From Tardiphaga sp051811025 (GTDB lineage: Bacteria > Pseudomonadota > Alphaproteobacteria > Rhizobiales > Xanthobacteraceae), in contig NZ_JBPWQE010000001.1 of assembly GCF_051811025.1 (NCBI RefSeq), positions 3,782,001 through 3,846,000 of the forward strand: a stretch of 64,000 nt of DNA. Reading direction: 5' to 3'. Each line of letters opens with the position of its first letter. Position 1 is the first letter of the stretch. The notes below the pieces were generated by a model that was not told the DNA's origin, did no database searches, and worked only from the letters and a program-made list of their open reading frames with translations. The translations under genes and the position numbers were made by a program. Below, one piece after another: positions 26,215 through 35,157 of this stretch.

Positions 26215-26793
26215 GTGACGGTGAAAGAACGGGTCCGGATCGGTGGACGCAGCGCGCGTATTCAGAACGCCGTGCATGATGCTGTCCGCAAATTGGGCGC
26301 TCTTTCCACCCGAAACCAGATCACTGTGCCGCAGATCGCCGCCGAGGCCGGCGTGACGCCGTCGACCATCTATCGGCGCTGGGGCGATCTGTCCGCGCTG
26401 CTTGCCGACGTCGCCGTGGCGCGGCTGCGGCCGATCGCGGATCCCGACGACACCGGCGCGGTCGAAAGCGATCTGCGCGCCTTCATCGAGCAATATGCCG
26501 AAGAGATGTCGTCTCCGGTCGGCCAGGCGCTTATGCGGGACGTGCTGTCGGCCCTCAAGGAAGGACTGCCCAGCGCCTGCGCAGGCTTCACCTGCGATCA
26601 CCTCGCCACCCTTAATGCACGCGCCAAAGCGCGCGGCGAGACGCCATTCGATATCGACGAGGTGATCGACCATGTGGTGGCGCCGATCATCTATCGCGCG
26701 CTGTTCAGCGAACAAATACCGACATCCGATTATTGCAATCGCCTGATTGACCGGATTTATCCGCCTGCCCGCAAGCGACGCGCTGCCAGCTGA
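26215..26793 (+). CDS. TetR-family transcriptional regulator
   Basis: 192 residues from GTG 26215, chosen for the GGAG six bases upstream; ATG 26191 lacks a ribosome-binding site. The helix-turn-helix lies at about residues 30-60 (ITVPQIAAEAGVTPSTIYRRWGD). The C-terminal ligand domain has Cys residues (SACAGFTCDH). It probably represses the divergent MFS gene and itself through the palindrome at 26150. Confidence 0.87.
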   Translation: MTVKERVRIGGRSARIQNAVHDAVRKLGALSTRNQITVPQIAAEAGVTPSTIYRRWGDLSALLADVAVARLRPIADPDDTGAVESDLRAFIEQYAEEMSSPVGQALMRDVLSALKEGLPSACAGFTCDHLATLNARAKARGETPFDIDEVIDHVVAPIIYRALFSEQIPTSDYCNRLIDRIYPPARKRRAAS

Positions 26794-26796
26794 TCG

Positions 26797-27390
26797 TCAG
26801 CGCGGCTTCTCGTCCAGCTGATAGGTCAGATGCGCCTTCACCGTCGGCCATTCGCCTGGCAAGATACTATAGACAACTGTGTCGCGCAGCGTACCGTTCG
26901 GCGCGATCTGGTGATTGCGCAGGATGCCGTCCTGCTTGGCGCCGAGCCGCTCGATGGCACGGCGGGACTGGTGGTTGAAGAAATGCGTGCGGAATTCCAC
27001 CGCGATGCAATCCAGCTTCTCGAACGCATGCCCGAGCAACAGCAGCTTGCACTGTGTGTTCAGCGCGGTGCGCTGGACCCATTTGCCATACCAAGTCGAG
27101 CCGATCTCGACCCGGCGGTTGGCGGCATCGACATTCATATAGGTCGTCATGCCGGCGATCTTGCCGTCGGCATCCTTCACCGTGAATGGCAGCATCGCGC
27201 CTGATGCCTGCAACGCGAGCCGACGGTCGATCTCGGTGCTCATCTTTTCGGGCGTCGGGATCGCCGTGTACCAGATCTTCGAGAGGTCGCCTGATTTGGC
27301 GGCCTCGATCAGGCCATCGCAGTGATCTTTGGCGAGAGGTTCGAGCCGGGCGTGAGGGCCACTGAGCGTAACGGATTCAAGCCACGGCAT
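26797..27390 (-). CDS. GNAT family N-acetyltransferase, RimJ/RimL type
   Basis: 197 residues with the GNAT fold: a central IGSTWYGKWVQRTALNTQCKLL region and an acetyl-CoA-binding stretch, then the RimJ/L-type block FFNHQSRRAIERLGAKQDGILRN. It acetylates an amino group on a protein or small molecule; the target is unknown. It is convergent with the TetR gene (three-base gap) and lies 16 bp after the SMP-30 gene on the same strand, so the two may share a transcript. Confidence 0.85.
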   Translation of the reverse strand: MPWLESVTLSGPHARLEPLAKDHCDGLIEAAKSGDLSKIWYTAIPTPEKMSTEIDRRLALQASGAMLPFTVKDADGKIAGMTTYMNVDAANRRVEIGSTWYGKWVQRTALNTQCKLLLLGHAFEKLDCIAVEFRTHFFNHQSRRAIERLGAKQDGILRNHQIAPNGTLRDTVVYSILPGEWPTVKAHLTYQLDEKPR

Positions 27391-27406
27391 CGATCATTCC
27401 TTCAGG

Positions 27407-28342
27407 CTACTTGTTCAAGAAATTCAACGGCAAGCCACTGCGCGGCCAATCCATTGCGATCAGCTCGCCCTTGCCTGACAGCGTGATATAGGCCGTCTTC
27501 AGCTCGGGGCCGCCGAATGCGATATTCGTGGTGACGCGGTCGCCAGTTTGTATCTGTTCCACCAATTTTCCATCCGGCGCAATCACCGAGATGCAGCCGC
27601 TGACCAGCGTTGCGACGCAGACATTGCCCGAAGCTTCGACCGCGAGAGAATCGAACATCTGGTACCCGCCAAGGCCCGCAATGGGACGGCCGCGCTCGCC
27701 GCGATAGATGACGTCGCTGGGCTTTACCTCGCCAGGTGCGCCAACATCAAAGGCCCACAACCGCGCCGTCGGCGTCTCGGCCACATAGACGGTCTTCTCA
27801 TCGGGCGACAGGCCGATGCCATTCGCGGGCAACATGCCGAAATGACCTTCGACGACCTCGGTCGCACCCGGCTTCATGTAATAGAACGCGCCGACATCCA
27901 TATCGCGGTGCCGGCGTTTGCCGAGATCGGTGAACCAGAGCCCACCCTGCTTGTCGAACACCAGGTCGTTCGGCCCCTTCAGCGGATGCGCGCCGCATTT
28001 GTCGAACAAGGTTTCGATCTTGCCGGTGGCGAGATCGACGCGCTGGATCGAGCCACCGATATACTCATGCGGCTCCGGCGCACCGGGCATGATGGCGCCG
28101 CGCGATGCCGCCCAGCTGAAACCTCCATTGTTGCAGAGATACATTTTGCCGTCAGGGCCGAGCGCAGCGCCATTCGGGCCACCGGGAATTTTCGCGACCA
28201 CTTCCTTGCGGCCATCGGGCCAGACCCGCGTCAGCTGCTGCGCACGGATTTCAACGAGAATGACGGAGCCGTCCGGCATCACCACCGGGCCTTCGGGGAA
28301 TGCGAGATCGGTGGCAAGGACGCGGATGTTGGGGCTGGACAT
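27407..28342 (-). CDS. SMP-30/gluconolactonase family protein
   Basis: 311 residues from ATG 28342 with AGGGAG upstream; the longer frame overlaps the divergent crotonase gene. The beta-propeller pattern of SMP-30 is seen: the metal Glu in LAFPEGPVVMPDGS, the Asn/Asp pair in LKGPNDLVFDKQGGLWFTD and the last-blade MFDSLAVEASGN. Such enzymes hydrolyse sugar or aromatic lactones. No signal peptide is present. The substrate is unknown. Confidence 0.87.
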   Translation of the reverse strand: MSSPNIRVLATDLAFPEGPVVMPDGSVILVEIRAQQLTRVWPDGRKEVVAKIPGGPNGAALGPDGKMYLCNNGGFSWAASRGAIMPGAPEPHEYIGGSIQRVDLATGKIETLFDKCGAHPLKGPNDLVFDKQGGLWFTDLGKRRHRDMDVGAFYYMKPGATEVVEGHFGMLPANGIGLSPDEKTVYVAETPTARLWAFDVGAPGEVKPSDVIYRGERGRPIAGLGGYQMFDSLAVEASGNVCVATLVSGCISVIAPDGKLVEQIQTGDRVTTNIAFGGPELKTAYITLSGKGELIAMDWPRSGLPLNFLNK

Positions 28343-28521
28343 GGAAACTCCCTGACATTTTCTTGGTTTGTTATGACGTCTTTGGCGGGTGACGCAGCGT
28401 GGCCCAAGTAGAGCAAACATGTCCCGCGCTGCCAAGCCGCGCAAATGCATGGCCACTTGCGTGGAATTTCCATTCGGCTTTAGCTGCGACCAACGAAAAA
28501 TCAAAAGCCCAGTGAAGCCCG

Positions 28522-29349
28522 ATGCCGACCGACACAACAGTTGCGCCTGAAACCGATGACGAAGTGCTCTACTCCGTCGCCGACGGCATCGCGACCGTCA
28601 CGCTCAATCGTCCGCAACGGTTGAACACAATCTCACGTGAGATGCTGTCGCAGCTCAGCAATCTGTTTCTGAGAGCCGATGCCGATCCTGACGTGCGCGT
28701 CATCATCCTGACCGCCACCGGCCGCGCCTTCTGTGCCGGACTCGACATGGCCAGCGCCACCAAGGGCACCGGCATCGGCTCCGCCAACGATGCCAACAAC
28801 AGCCGCACCACGCTCGATCTCAAGACTGCGCCTCCGATCGTGATGTTCAACATGGAGAAGCCGACCATCTGCGCCATGAATGGCGCCGCCGCCGGCTATG
28901 GCATGGACGTCGCGCTGGGCTGCGACATGCGCATCATGGCGGAGAGTGCCAAATTCGCCGCGGCCTTCGTAAAACGTGGCGTGGCGCCTGAATCCGGCGG
29001 CACCTGGTTTCTGCCGAGGATGATTGGCTGGGCCAAGGCGGCCGAGCTGATCTTCACCGGCCGCACACTGTCGGCGCGCGAAAGCCTCGAAATGGGACTC
29101 ACCAACGAAGTGGTTGATGATGCCGAGTTGATGACGCGCGCCAATGCCGTGGCTGCCGAGATCGCCGCCAATGCGCCGCTCGCGGTGCAGGCTGCCAAAC
29201 GCATGATGCGTTCAGGTCTGTCGGAGAGTTTTGGCGACCACGTCCATCACGTCTTCCTGCAGTTGCTGCCACTATTTCGCACAGCGGATTTTCGCGAAGG
29301 CATGGCGTCGTTTCTCGAGAAGCGCCCGGCCAAATTCACCGGCAACTGA
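28522..29349 (+). CDS. Enoyl-CoA hydratase/isomerase family protein
   Basis: 275 residues of the crotonase fold. The oxyanion segments are RAFCAGLDMA and NGAAAGYGMDVALGCD. Of the two catalytic Glu of classical hydratase, the first is Asp here (GMDVALGCD) and the second is Phe. A Glu in VAPESGGTWFLPR is present instead, as in isomerase-type crotonases, so an isomerase or different hydratase role is likely. It is divergent from the SMP-30 gene. A hairpin follows at 29370. Confidence 0.85.
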   Translation: MPTDTTVAPETDDEVLYSVADGIATVTLNRPQRLNTISREMLSQLSNLFLRADADPDVRVIILTATGRAFCAGLDMASATKGTGIGSANDANNSRTTLDLKTAPPIVMFNMEKPTICAMNGAAAGYGMDVALGCDMRIMAESAKFAAAFVKRGVAPESGGTWFLPRMIGWAKAAELIFTGRTLSARESLEMGLTNEVVDDAELMTRANAVAAEIAANAPLAVQAAKRMMRSGLSESFGDHVHHVFLQLLPLFRTADFREGMASFLEKRPAKFTGN

Positions 29350-29369
29350 GCGCAACGCACAAACATATC

Positions 29370-29392
29370 GACGCGGTGTTGTGCGCCGCGTC
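29370..29392 (+). terminator. Weak terminator-like hairpin after the crotonase gene
   Basis: A 7-bp stem GACGCGG / CCGCGTC with a 9-nt loop lies 21 bp after the stop. There is no clear T-run, so termination is uncertain. Confidence 0.35.
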
Positions 29393-29521
29393 ACGCTTTA
29401 CTGATTAAGTCAGCTTTCCAACTTCAGGGCTTGGTGCATACTCCCGCATTCGAGCCGCATCACAAAAACCTGCGTAGACGGGCCGATGCGGTTGATCGAA
29501 CCACAGGGAGGACACTTGACC

Positions 29522-30748
29522 ATGCAGCATGACTGGAAAGTTCTGCGAGTGACTTTGCTCGCCGGCGTTGTCGTAGCGCTTACGTCCACCGCAAGCCACG
29601 CGCAGAAGAAATACGATACTGGCGCCACCGATACCGAGATCAAGATCGGCAACATCATGCCGTATAGCGGCCCGGCTTCCTCCTACGCGACGATCGGCAA
29701 GACTGAGGCCGCCTATTTCAAGATGATCAACGAGAAGGGCGGCATCAATGGCCGCAAGATCACCTTCATCAGCTATGACGACGGTTACAGCCCACCGAAG
29801 ACGGTGGAGCAGGCACGCAAGCTGGTCGAGAATGACGAAGTGCTGTTCATCATGAACCCTCTGGGAACGCCGGGAAACACGGCGATCCAGAAATACATGA
29901 ACACCAAGAAGGTGCCGCAGCTGTTCGTCTCGACGGGCGCCGCTAAATGGGCCGATCCGAAGAACTTCCCATGGACCATGGGCTGGCAGCCGAGCTACCA
30001 GGCCGAGGCACGCATCTACGCGCAATACGTCATGACGAATCATCCCGGCAAGAAAGTCGGCGTGCTCTATGCCAATGACGACTTCGGCAAGGATTACATC
30101 ATCGGACTGCGTGAGGGCTTCGGCGACAAGGCCAAGGACTACATCGTCTCTGAGGTGCCCTACGAGACGGCGTCACCGACGGTGGATTCACAGATCGTGC
30201 AGATCAAGGCAGCAAATCCCGACGTCTTCATCAACATCGCCACGCCGAAATTCGCTGCGCAGGCGATCAAGAAGGTCGGCGAAATGGGCTGGAAGCCGGT
30301 CCATATCGTCACCAACGTCTCGGCATCGGTGGGCAGCGTGATGAAGCCCGCGGGCTATGCCAACTCGCAGGACGTGCTTAGCGCGGCCTATATGAAGGAT
30401 CCCAAGGATCCGACATGGAAGAACGATCCCGGCATGCTGGAATGGTCGGCCTTTATGGACAAGTACTATCCCGAAGGCGACAAGGAAGACGGCGCCACCG
30501 TGTTCGGCTACGGCGTGTCGCAGGGCATCGTCCAGGTGCTCAAGCAATGCGGCGATGACCTCACCCGCGAAAACATCATGAAGCAGGCGGCGAGCCTGAA
30601 CATGGAGATCGGCATCTATCTGCCGGGTACCAAGATCAAGACCAGCCCGACCGACTTCAGCCCGCTGGAGCAGCTTCAGATGCAGCGGTTCAAGGGCGAA
30701 AGCTGGGAGCTGTTCGGACCGCTGATGTCCGGTGAGAAGAACTCGTAA
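29522..30748 (+). CDS. LivK-type ABC substrate-binding protein, orphan
   Basis: 408 residues. The ATG at 29522 follows GGGAGG, and a signal peptide ends near SHA-QK. Type I periplasmic binding fold (Peripla_BP_6): IKIGNIMPYSGPASSYATIG and VGVLYANDDFGKDY. Such proteins deliver branched-chain amino acids, amides or aromatic acids to Liv-type permeases. No permease or ATPase is adjacent. The next gene is a close paralogue broken by a frameshift. Confidence 0.9.
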   Translation: MQHDWKVLRVTLLAGVVVALTSTASHAQKKYDTGATDTEIKIGNIMPYSGPASSYATIGKTEAAYFKMINEKGGINGRKITFISYDDGYSPPKTVEQARKLVENDEVLFIMNPLGTPGNTAIQKYMNTKKVPQLFVSTGAAKWADPKNFPWTMGWQPSYQAEARIYAQYVMTNHPGKKVGVLYANDDFGKDYIIGLREGFGDKAKDYIVSEVPYETASPTVDSQIVQIKAANPDVFINIATPKFAAQAIKKVGEMGWKPVHIVTNVSASVGSVMKPAGYANSQDVLSAAYMKDPKDPTWKNDPGMLEWSAFMDKYYPEGDKEDGATVFGYGVSQGIVQVLKQCGDDLTRENIMKQAASLNMEIGIYLPGTKIKTSPTDFSPLEQLQMQRFKGESWELFGPLMSGEKNS

Positions 30749-30761
30749 GCGATACGCGCCG

Positions 30762-30791
30762 GCGTCCCCTCCCCTGAGCCGGAGGGGACGC
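30762..30791 (+). terminator. Hairpin between the duplicated binding-protein genes
   Basis: A perfect 11-bp stem GCGTCCCCTCC / GGAGGGGACGC with an 8-nt loop sits 13 bp after the first gene. It lacks a T-run; it may be an mRNA-stabilising hairpin or a weak terminator. Confidence 0.45.
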
Positions 30792-30922
30792 ACGCGTGCT
30801 GAGCCACGCGCTCTCGTTGCTGGCCCCCTCTCCTCAATCGTGCATACTCGACGCAAGGCGCGGCGATCGACGGTCCATTCAGATGGAGCGCATCGCGGAA
30901 ATACAGAACGTCAGAGGAAACG

Positions 30923-32139
30923 ATGCACAGGACACTGGCTCGCGGGATGTCTCTCGCGCTTTCCGCGCTCATGTTCGGCGCGCTGGCCACGCCATCTCAC
31001 GCGCAGAAGAAATACGATCCCGGCGCCAGCGATACCGAGATCAAGGTCGGCAATATCATGCCCTATAGCGGGCCGGCGTCATCCTATGCCTCGATCGGAA
31101 AATCCGAGGCGGCGTATTTCAGGATGCTGAACGATCAGGGCGGCATCAACGGCCGAAGATCAATTTCATCAGCTATGACGATGCCTACTCGCCGCCGAAG
31201 ACCGTCGAGCAGGCGCGCAAGCTGGTCGAGAGCGATGAAGTGTTGCTGTTGTTCAATCCGCTGGGCACGGCGACCAATTCCGCGATCCAGAAATACATGA
31301 ATCTCAAGAAAGTGCCGCATCTCTTCGTATCGTCCGGCGCCTCGAAATGGGCCGATCCAAAGCACTTTCCGTGGACCATGGGCTGGTCGCCCAGCTACCA
31401 CAATGAGGGGCGCATCTGGGCTGCATGGATCCTGAAGAACCATCCCGATGCGAGGATCGGCGTGCTGTTCCAGAACGACGACATGGGGAAGGACTATTTC
31501 AGCGGCGTGCGCGAAGGGCTCGGCGACAAGGCGGACAAGATGATCACGGTGCAGGCGAGCTTCGAGACCAGCTCACCGACAGTGGATTCGCAGATCGTCC
31601 AGATCAGGACCGCCAACCCCGACGTGTTCCTGAACATCGCCTCGCCCAAGTTTGCCGCGCAGGCGATCAAGAAGGTGGCCGAGCTGAACTGGAAGCCGGT
31701 GCAGATGCTGGTCAACGTATCGCAATCGGTCGGCTCGGTGATCAAGCCCGCAGGCTTCGACAATGCGCAGGGCGTGATCAGCGCGGCCTATATGAAGGAT
31801 CCCACCGATCCGCAGTGGAAGGACGATCCGACCATCAAGGAATGGCTTGCCTTCATGGACAAGTATTATCCCGACGGCGACAAGAACGACATCTACACGC
31901 TGTACGGCTTCGGCATTGCGCGCACGCTGGCGCATATCTTGGAGCGATGCGGCGACACGCTCACCCGGGAGAATGTGATGAAGCAGGCCACCAGCCTCGA
32001 TTACGAGGTCGGCATCTTCCTGCCCGGCACCCGCGTCAAGACCAGCCCAACCGACTACAGCCCACTGCAGCAGTTGCAGATGATGCGTTTCAAGGGCGAA
32101 CGCTGGGAACTGTTTGGACCCGTGCTGAGCAGCGAGTAG
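30923..32139 (+). pseudogene. Frameshifted LivK-type ABC substrate-binding protein
   Basis: Residues 1-78 (signal peptide, then QKKYDPGASDTEIKVGNIMP to GGINGR) read in one frame. From about 31156 the expected continuation KINFISYDDAYSPPKTVEQ lies in the +1-shifted frame, and it runs open to 32139 with all remaining family sequence. Comparison with the paralogue at 29522 (GGCCGCAAGATC against GGCCGAAGATC) shows one missing base near 31155. The rest is intact and closely similar to the neighbour, so the lesion is recent, or it could be a sequencing error. If real, the gene product is lost. Confidence 0.85.
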
Positions 32140-32149
32140 GACGAGCGCC

Positions 32150-32530
32150 CTACTTCGCCGCATCCTTGGCAGACGCTGGCGCATCCTTGGCCGCCGGCGC
32201 GTCTTTCGCGGCAGCTGGAGCTTCCTTCGCAGCTGGCGCCGGCTTCTTCTGCGCCGCCTGCAGCTCCTCCACCGTTTTCTGCAGGGCAACGACGGTAGCC
32301 TTTAGCGCCTCGACCTGCCGATTGGCCGCATCCAGCCGTTGTTGCTGATCAAGCCGCAGCTTTCCCAGCGTCTGCTGCAGGAAATTGACGTTGCTTTGCA
32401 GGCAGCTGGTGCGGCGCTCCATGGTCTTTTCGACCGTGCAGATCTCGATTCCCGGCACATCCTGCGCCTGCGCCTTGGCGGCGCCCAAAATGGTCAGCAA
32501 TGTCGTCGCAAGGACTGTTCGGCCGCGCAT
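32150..32530 (-). CDS. Small secreted coiled-coil protein with Ala/Lys tail
   Basis: 126 residues from the likely ATG 32530 (GGGGAAAACG upstream; 32542 and 32554 are alternatives). A signal peptide (MRGRTVLATTLLTILGAAKA, cleavage near AQA-QD) is followed by two Cys (EICTVEKTMERRTSCLQ), a coiled coil (about 45-90, LRLDQQQRLDAANRQVEALK) and a tail of KDAPAAKDAP repeats. It is probably periplasmic and oligomeric. I do not recognise a family. Confidence 0.6.
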   Translation of the reverse strand: MRGRTVLATTLLTILGAAKAQAQDVPGIEICTVEKTMERRTSCLQSNVNFLQQTLGKLRLDQQQRLDAANRQVEALKATVVALQKTVEELQAAQKKPAPAAKEAPAAAKDAPAAKDAPASAKDAAK

Positions 32531-32648
32531 CGTTTTCCCCATCATGTCCGTCATGCCGCCAAGACCAAGCGGTGCTGGCGCCCGGCTGTCAACCAGGTGT
32601 GATGGGAACGAAGAAGATGTCCGCCCGTTCCTTGGACCGGAGCACCTC

Positions 32649-32858
32649 ATGGCGACGCGTGAACGACGGCTGGCCGAATTCGATGGCCAGGGTGATCCTG
32701 AGCCTGATCAGGTGGTGCAAGTGTTGTGCGAGGACCACAGCGGCACCTATCAGCTGCCCTTTCCTTGCGTCTTCACAGATGGCGAATGGCGCAATGCCGA
32801 GACGGGCAGCATGGTCGAGGCACGCGTAGTCGGATGGCGGCTGCCACGTACAGCGTGA
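32649..32858 (+). CDS. Small hypothetical protein
   Basis: 69 residues, with GGAG six bases before the ATG. The sequence VVQVLCEDHSGTYQLPFPC and EWRNAETGSMVEARVVGWR has the look of a conserved small beta protein, and I recall similar short proteins in Bradyrhizobium relatives. No signal peptide is present. Function unknown. Confidence 0.5.
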   Translation: MATRERRLAEFDGQGDPEPDQVVQVLCEDHSGTYQLPFPCVFTDGEWRNAETGSMVEARVVGWRLPRTA

Positions 32859-32908
32859 GCGCCGTGTGCCTGCTTTAGGGGGTGGCGGTGTGCTGCGCCG
32901 ACCGGCGC

Positions 32909-34048
32909 TTACGCGTACAGATACCCGACCGGCTTGCCTTCGGTCCGCAGCGGACGAATATCCTTCTGTGTAATGATCTTGGCCGCCAGGCCATCGATTT
33001 CGTCACGTTGTGTCGGCGTCCAGCTTCGAAGCTGCTCCATGCCCTTCAGGAGGCCGAGTCGGAGGACTTGCGTATTCTCGCCCATCCCGATGAGGCTGGT
33101 CGAATTCTTGCCCGCCGTCACCACGTCACCGGCCCCAAGTTCGAACGTTTTTCCGGCACTATCCACGAATTCGGCCGTGCCGCGAATGACGCGATAGATC
33201 ACGACCTCGCCTTTCGCGAAGGAAGCGGCGTCCACCGCCGAGCTGCCGCTCTTCGGCAGGAGTGACTTGCCATGCGGATCGGTTGCGATGATGTGACCCG
33301 TAACAAGATGACCGCTCGGAGCCTCGATGCCAATATCGCGCACATAGACGGGCGCCGCCGACTTGATGGTGTCATCAGCCAGCAGCTTGAAGAGCGCGTC
33401 CAGCGCCAGCGGATCCTGAAGCCAGAAGCCTGCATCGTCCGGACGATCATGCAGCGCATGGGTCCAGGCCACACGTGGCGTCTCGGCTTCGTTGATCTGA
33501 TCGGGGCCCACGATCGTCGGGTTCGGGAAGGTCGTCGGATCGGTCACAAAGGCTTCAAGAAACTTGCCGGAGTAGCCCATGGAGAGGGGATCGGGCACCA
33601 CCGTCTGCGGCGTCTTCAGGTTCTCCTCGGTAGACAATCCCGACCAGGTGTAGAACAGCTGACGATGCACGATCGCGCTCTGCAGCATCACCGCCCCGGG
33701 GCCTACATTGTAGAAGCGGCCGTCGTAATCGAAGGTGAACATCCCCGACGTGACCAGCACGAGTTGGAAGCCGCCTGGTGGAAGATGCAGATGGAAATCG
33801 GTGGGGCCGGTGTCTTCGCGATAGATCGGCAGATTGGTCGCGACTTCATGGAGCAGGAAAGTTTCGTTATTGGCATGAAAGCCTTCATTCGCGCGGCTAT
33901 AGAGCGCCTGCGGGCGATAGGTCGCCTCGTATGTCGTGTCCTTGTGCCGATCGATCGCTACAAAATCCCCATGATTCAGGCGGAGAGGGTCGCCGTTCGG
34001 GTGCTTAAGCCCGGGCCATTTGAGGTCGATCGCAGCATGTACATTCAT
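32909..34048 (-). CDS. Bicupin protein, putative non-haem dioxygenase-like
   Basis: 379 residues from ATG 34048, preceded by GGAGGAT. The N-terminal cupin carries DFHLHLPPGGFQLVLVTSG and the C-terminal cupin VVIYRVIRGTAEFVDSAG and FELGAGDVV. Residues that could bind metal (FHLH) are visible in the first cupin only. The two-cupin plan resembles homogentisate-type or gentisate-type dioxygenases, but I cannot name a substrate. No regulator is adjacent. Confidence 0.7.
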   Translation of the reverse strand: MNVHAAIDLKWPGLKHPNGDPLRLNHGDFVAIDRHKDTTYEATYRPQALYSRANEGFHANNETFLLHEVATNLPIYREDTGPTDFHLHLPPGGFQLVLVTSGMFTFDYDGRFYNVGPGAVMLQSAIVHRQLFYTWSGLSTEENLKTPQTVVPDPLSMGYSGKFLEAFVTDPTTFPNPTIVGPDQINEAETPRVAWTHALHDRPDDAGFWLQDPLALDALFKLLADDTIKSAAPVYVRDIGIEAPSGHLVTGHIIATDPHGKSLLPKSGSSAVDAASFAKGEVVIYRVIRGTAEFVDSAGKTFELGAGDVVTAGKNSTSLIGMGENTQVLRLGLLKGMEQLRSWTPTQRDEIDGLAAKIITQKDIRPLRTEGKPVGYLYA

Positions 34049-34323
34049 GAAGATCCTCCATGTGTCTAAAAAACACCCGGGGACCGAACTGTAATTGGCG
34101 TGCAGTCGATCGGCAGCCAACGCAATGCGGCTCGCGAGAAATTACTGCTATGCGAAAATCGCGCCAGCTGGCGTCAAAGGCGTTTTGATACCAATCGCGC
34201 TCGTTAGCAGGTGATCTGGCGGCCAAACCGCGCAAATCCCCGGGCGAGCGCTACAAATTCTGGATACAAGTTGAGCACGCCCTGCCCGATCCGTAAGCCG
34301 GCGTGGCGTTGCCGAACTATCAA

Positions 34324-34977
34324 TCAGTACTCAACCTCGAGCTCTTCGATATCGGTAGGCTCCTGCCTGGCCGCAGCAATCCATTCCTGCATTTCGGGCA
34401 GGTTCATCACCATGCTGGCATAGGCTGATAGCTGCGGATCGAGCTTGACGTCATAGGTCGCGAAGCGCGTCACCACCGGCGCATACATGGCGTCCGCCAT
34501 GCTGCGGGTGCCGAACAGGAAAGGGCCGCCTGACTTCGATAGACACTCACGCCAGATCGTGCAGATCCGATCGATGTCGGCTTGCGCGCGCGACCAGACC
34601 TTGAAGTTCGGAAAATGCCCCTTGATGTTGACCGGCAGCGACGCCCGCAATGTCGTGAAGCCGGAATGGATTTCGCCCGAAATCGAGCGGCAATGCGCCC
34701 GCAGAATACGGTCCGCCGGCAATAAACTTGCTTCCGGCATGATCTCGTTGAGATATTCGGCGATTGCAAGCGTATCCCAGACCACCGCCCCTTCATGGCG
34801 CAGGCAGGGCACGAGGATCGATGAGGAGAGCAACAGGATCTCGGCCCTGGCGGAGGCATCGTCCGGCGCCGTAACGACTTCGTCGAACTCAAGGCCTGAG
34901 AATTTTGTCAGCAGCCACCCTCGCAATGACCACGACGAGTAGTTCTTGCTGCTAATGGTGAGTGTCGCGTTGGCCAT
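34324..34977 (-). CDS. Glutathione S-transferase family protein
   Basis: 217 residues. The N-terminal thioredoxin-like domain (ISSKNYSSWSLRGWLL, and ILVPCLRHEGAVVWDTLAIAEYL with the glutathione-binding loop) is followed by a helical C-terminal domain. The SSWSLR motif at the start is typical of a bacterial GST subgroup. It probably conjugates or uses glutathione on an unknown electrophile in the cytosol. Confidence 0.85.
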   Translation of the reverse strand: MANATLTISSKNYSSWSLRGWLLTKFSGLEFDEVVTAPDDASARAEILLLSSSILVPCLRHEGAVVWDTLAIAEYLNEIMPEASLLPADRILRAHCRSISGEIHSGFTTLRASLPVNIKGHFPNFKVWSRAQADIDRICTIWRECLSKSGGPFLFGTRSMADAMYAPVVTRFATYDVKLDPQLSAYASMVMNLPEMQEWIAAARQEPTDIEELEVEY

Positions 34978-35157
34978 GACTTAATCCCCTTACGCCCAAA
35001 CCCAGGCAGCCCATCAGCCCTCGGGGTAACCGGTTCCCGGCTGCCCATTGCTTGTGCTGCTTTAATTTTATTCAGCAAACCACGTGCCAGTTTTCCAGAC
35101 GAATTGACTCTTCTCTGGCTTCAATATTGCATAGCAACGAAGCAGGGATAGCTCCGG

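Noticed and set aside
31425..32348. 307-residue + strand frame overlapping the frameshifted binding protein
   Set aside because: It is an alternative frame of the pseudogene; the family sequence is in the other frame.
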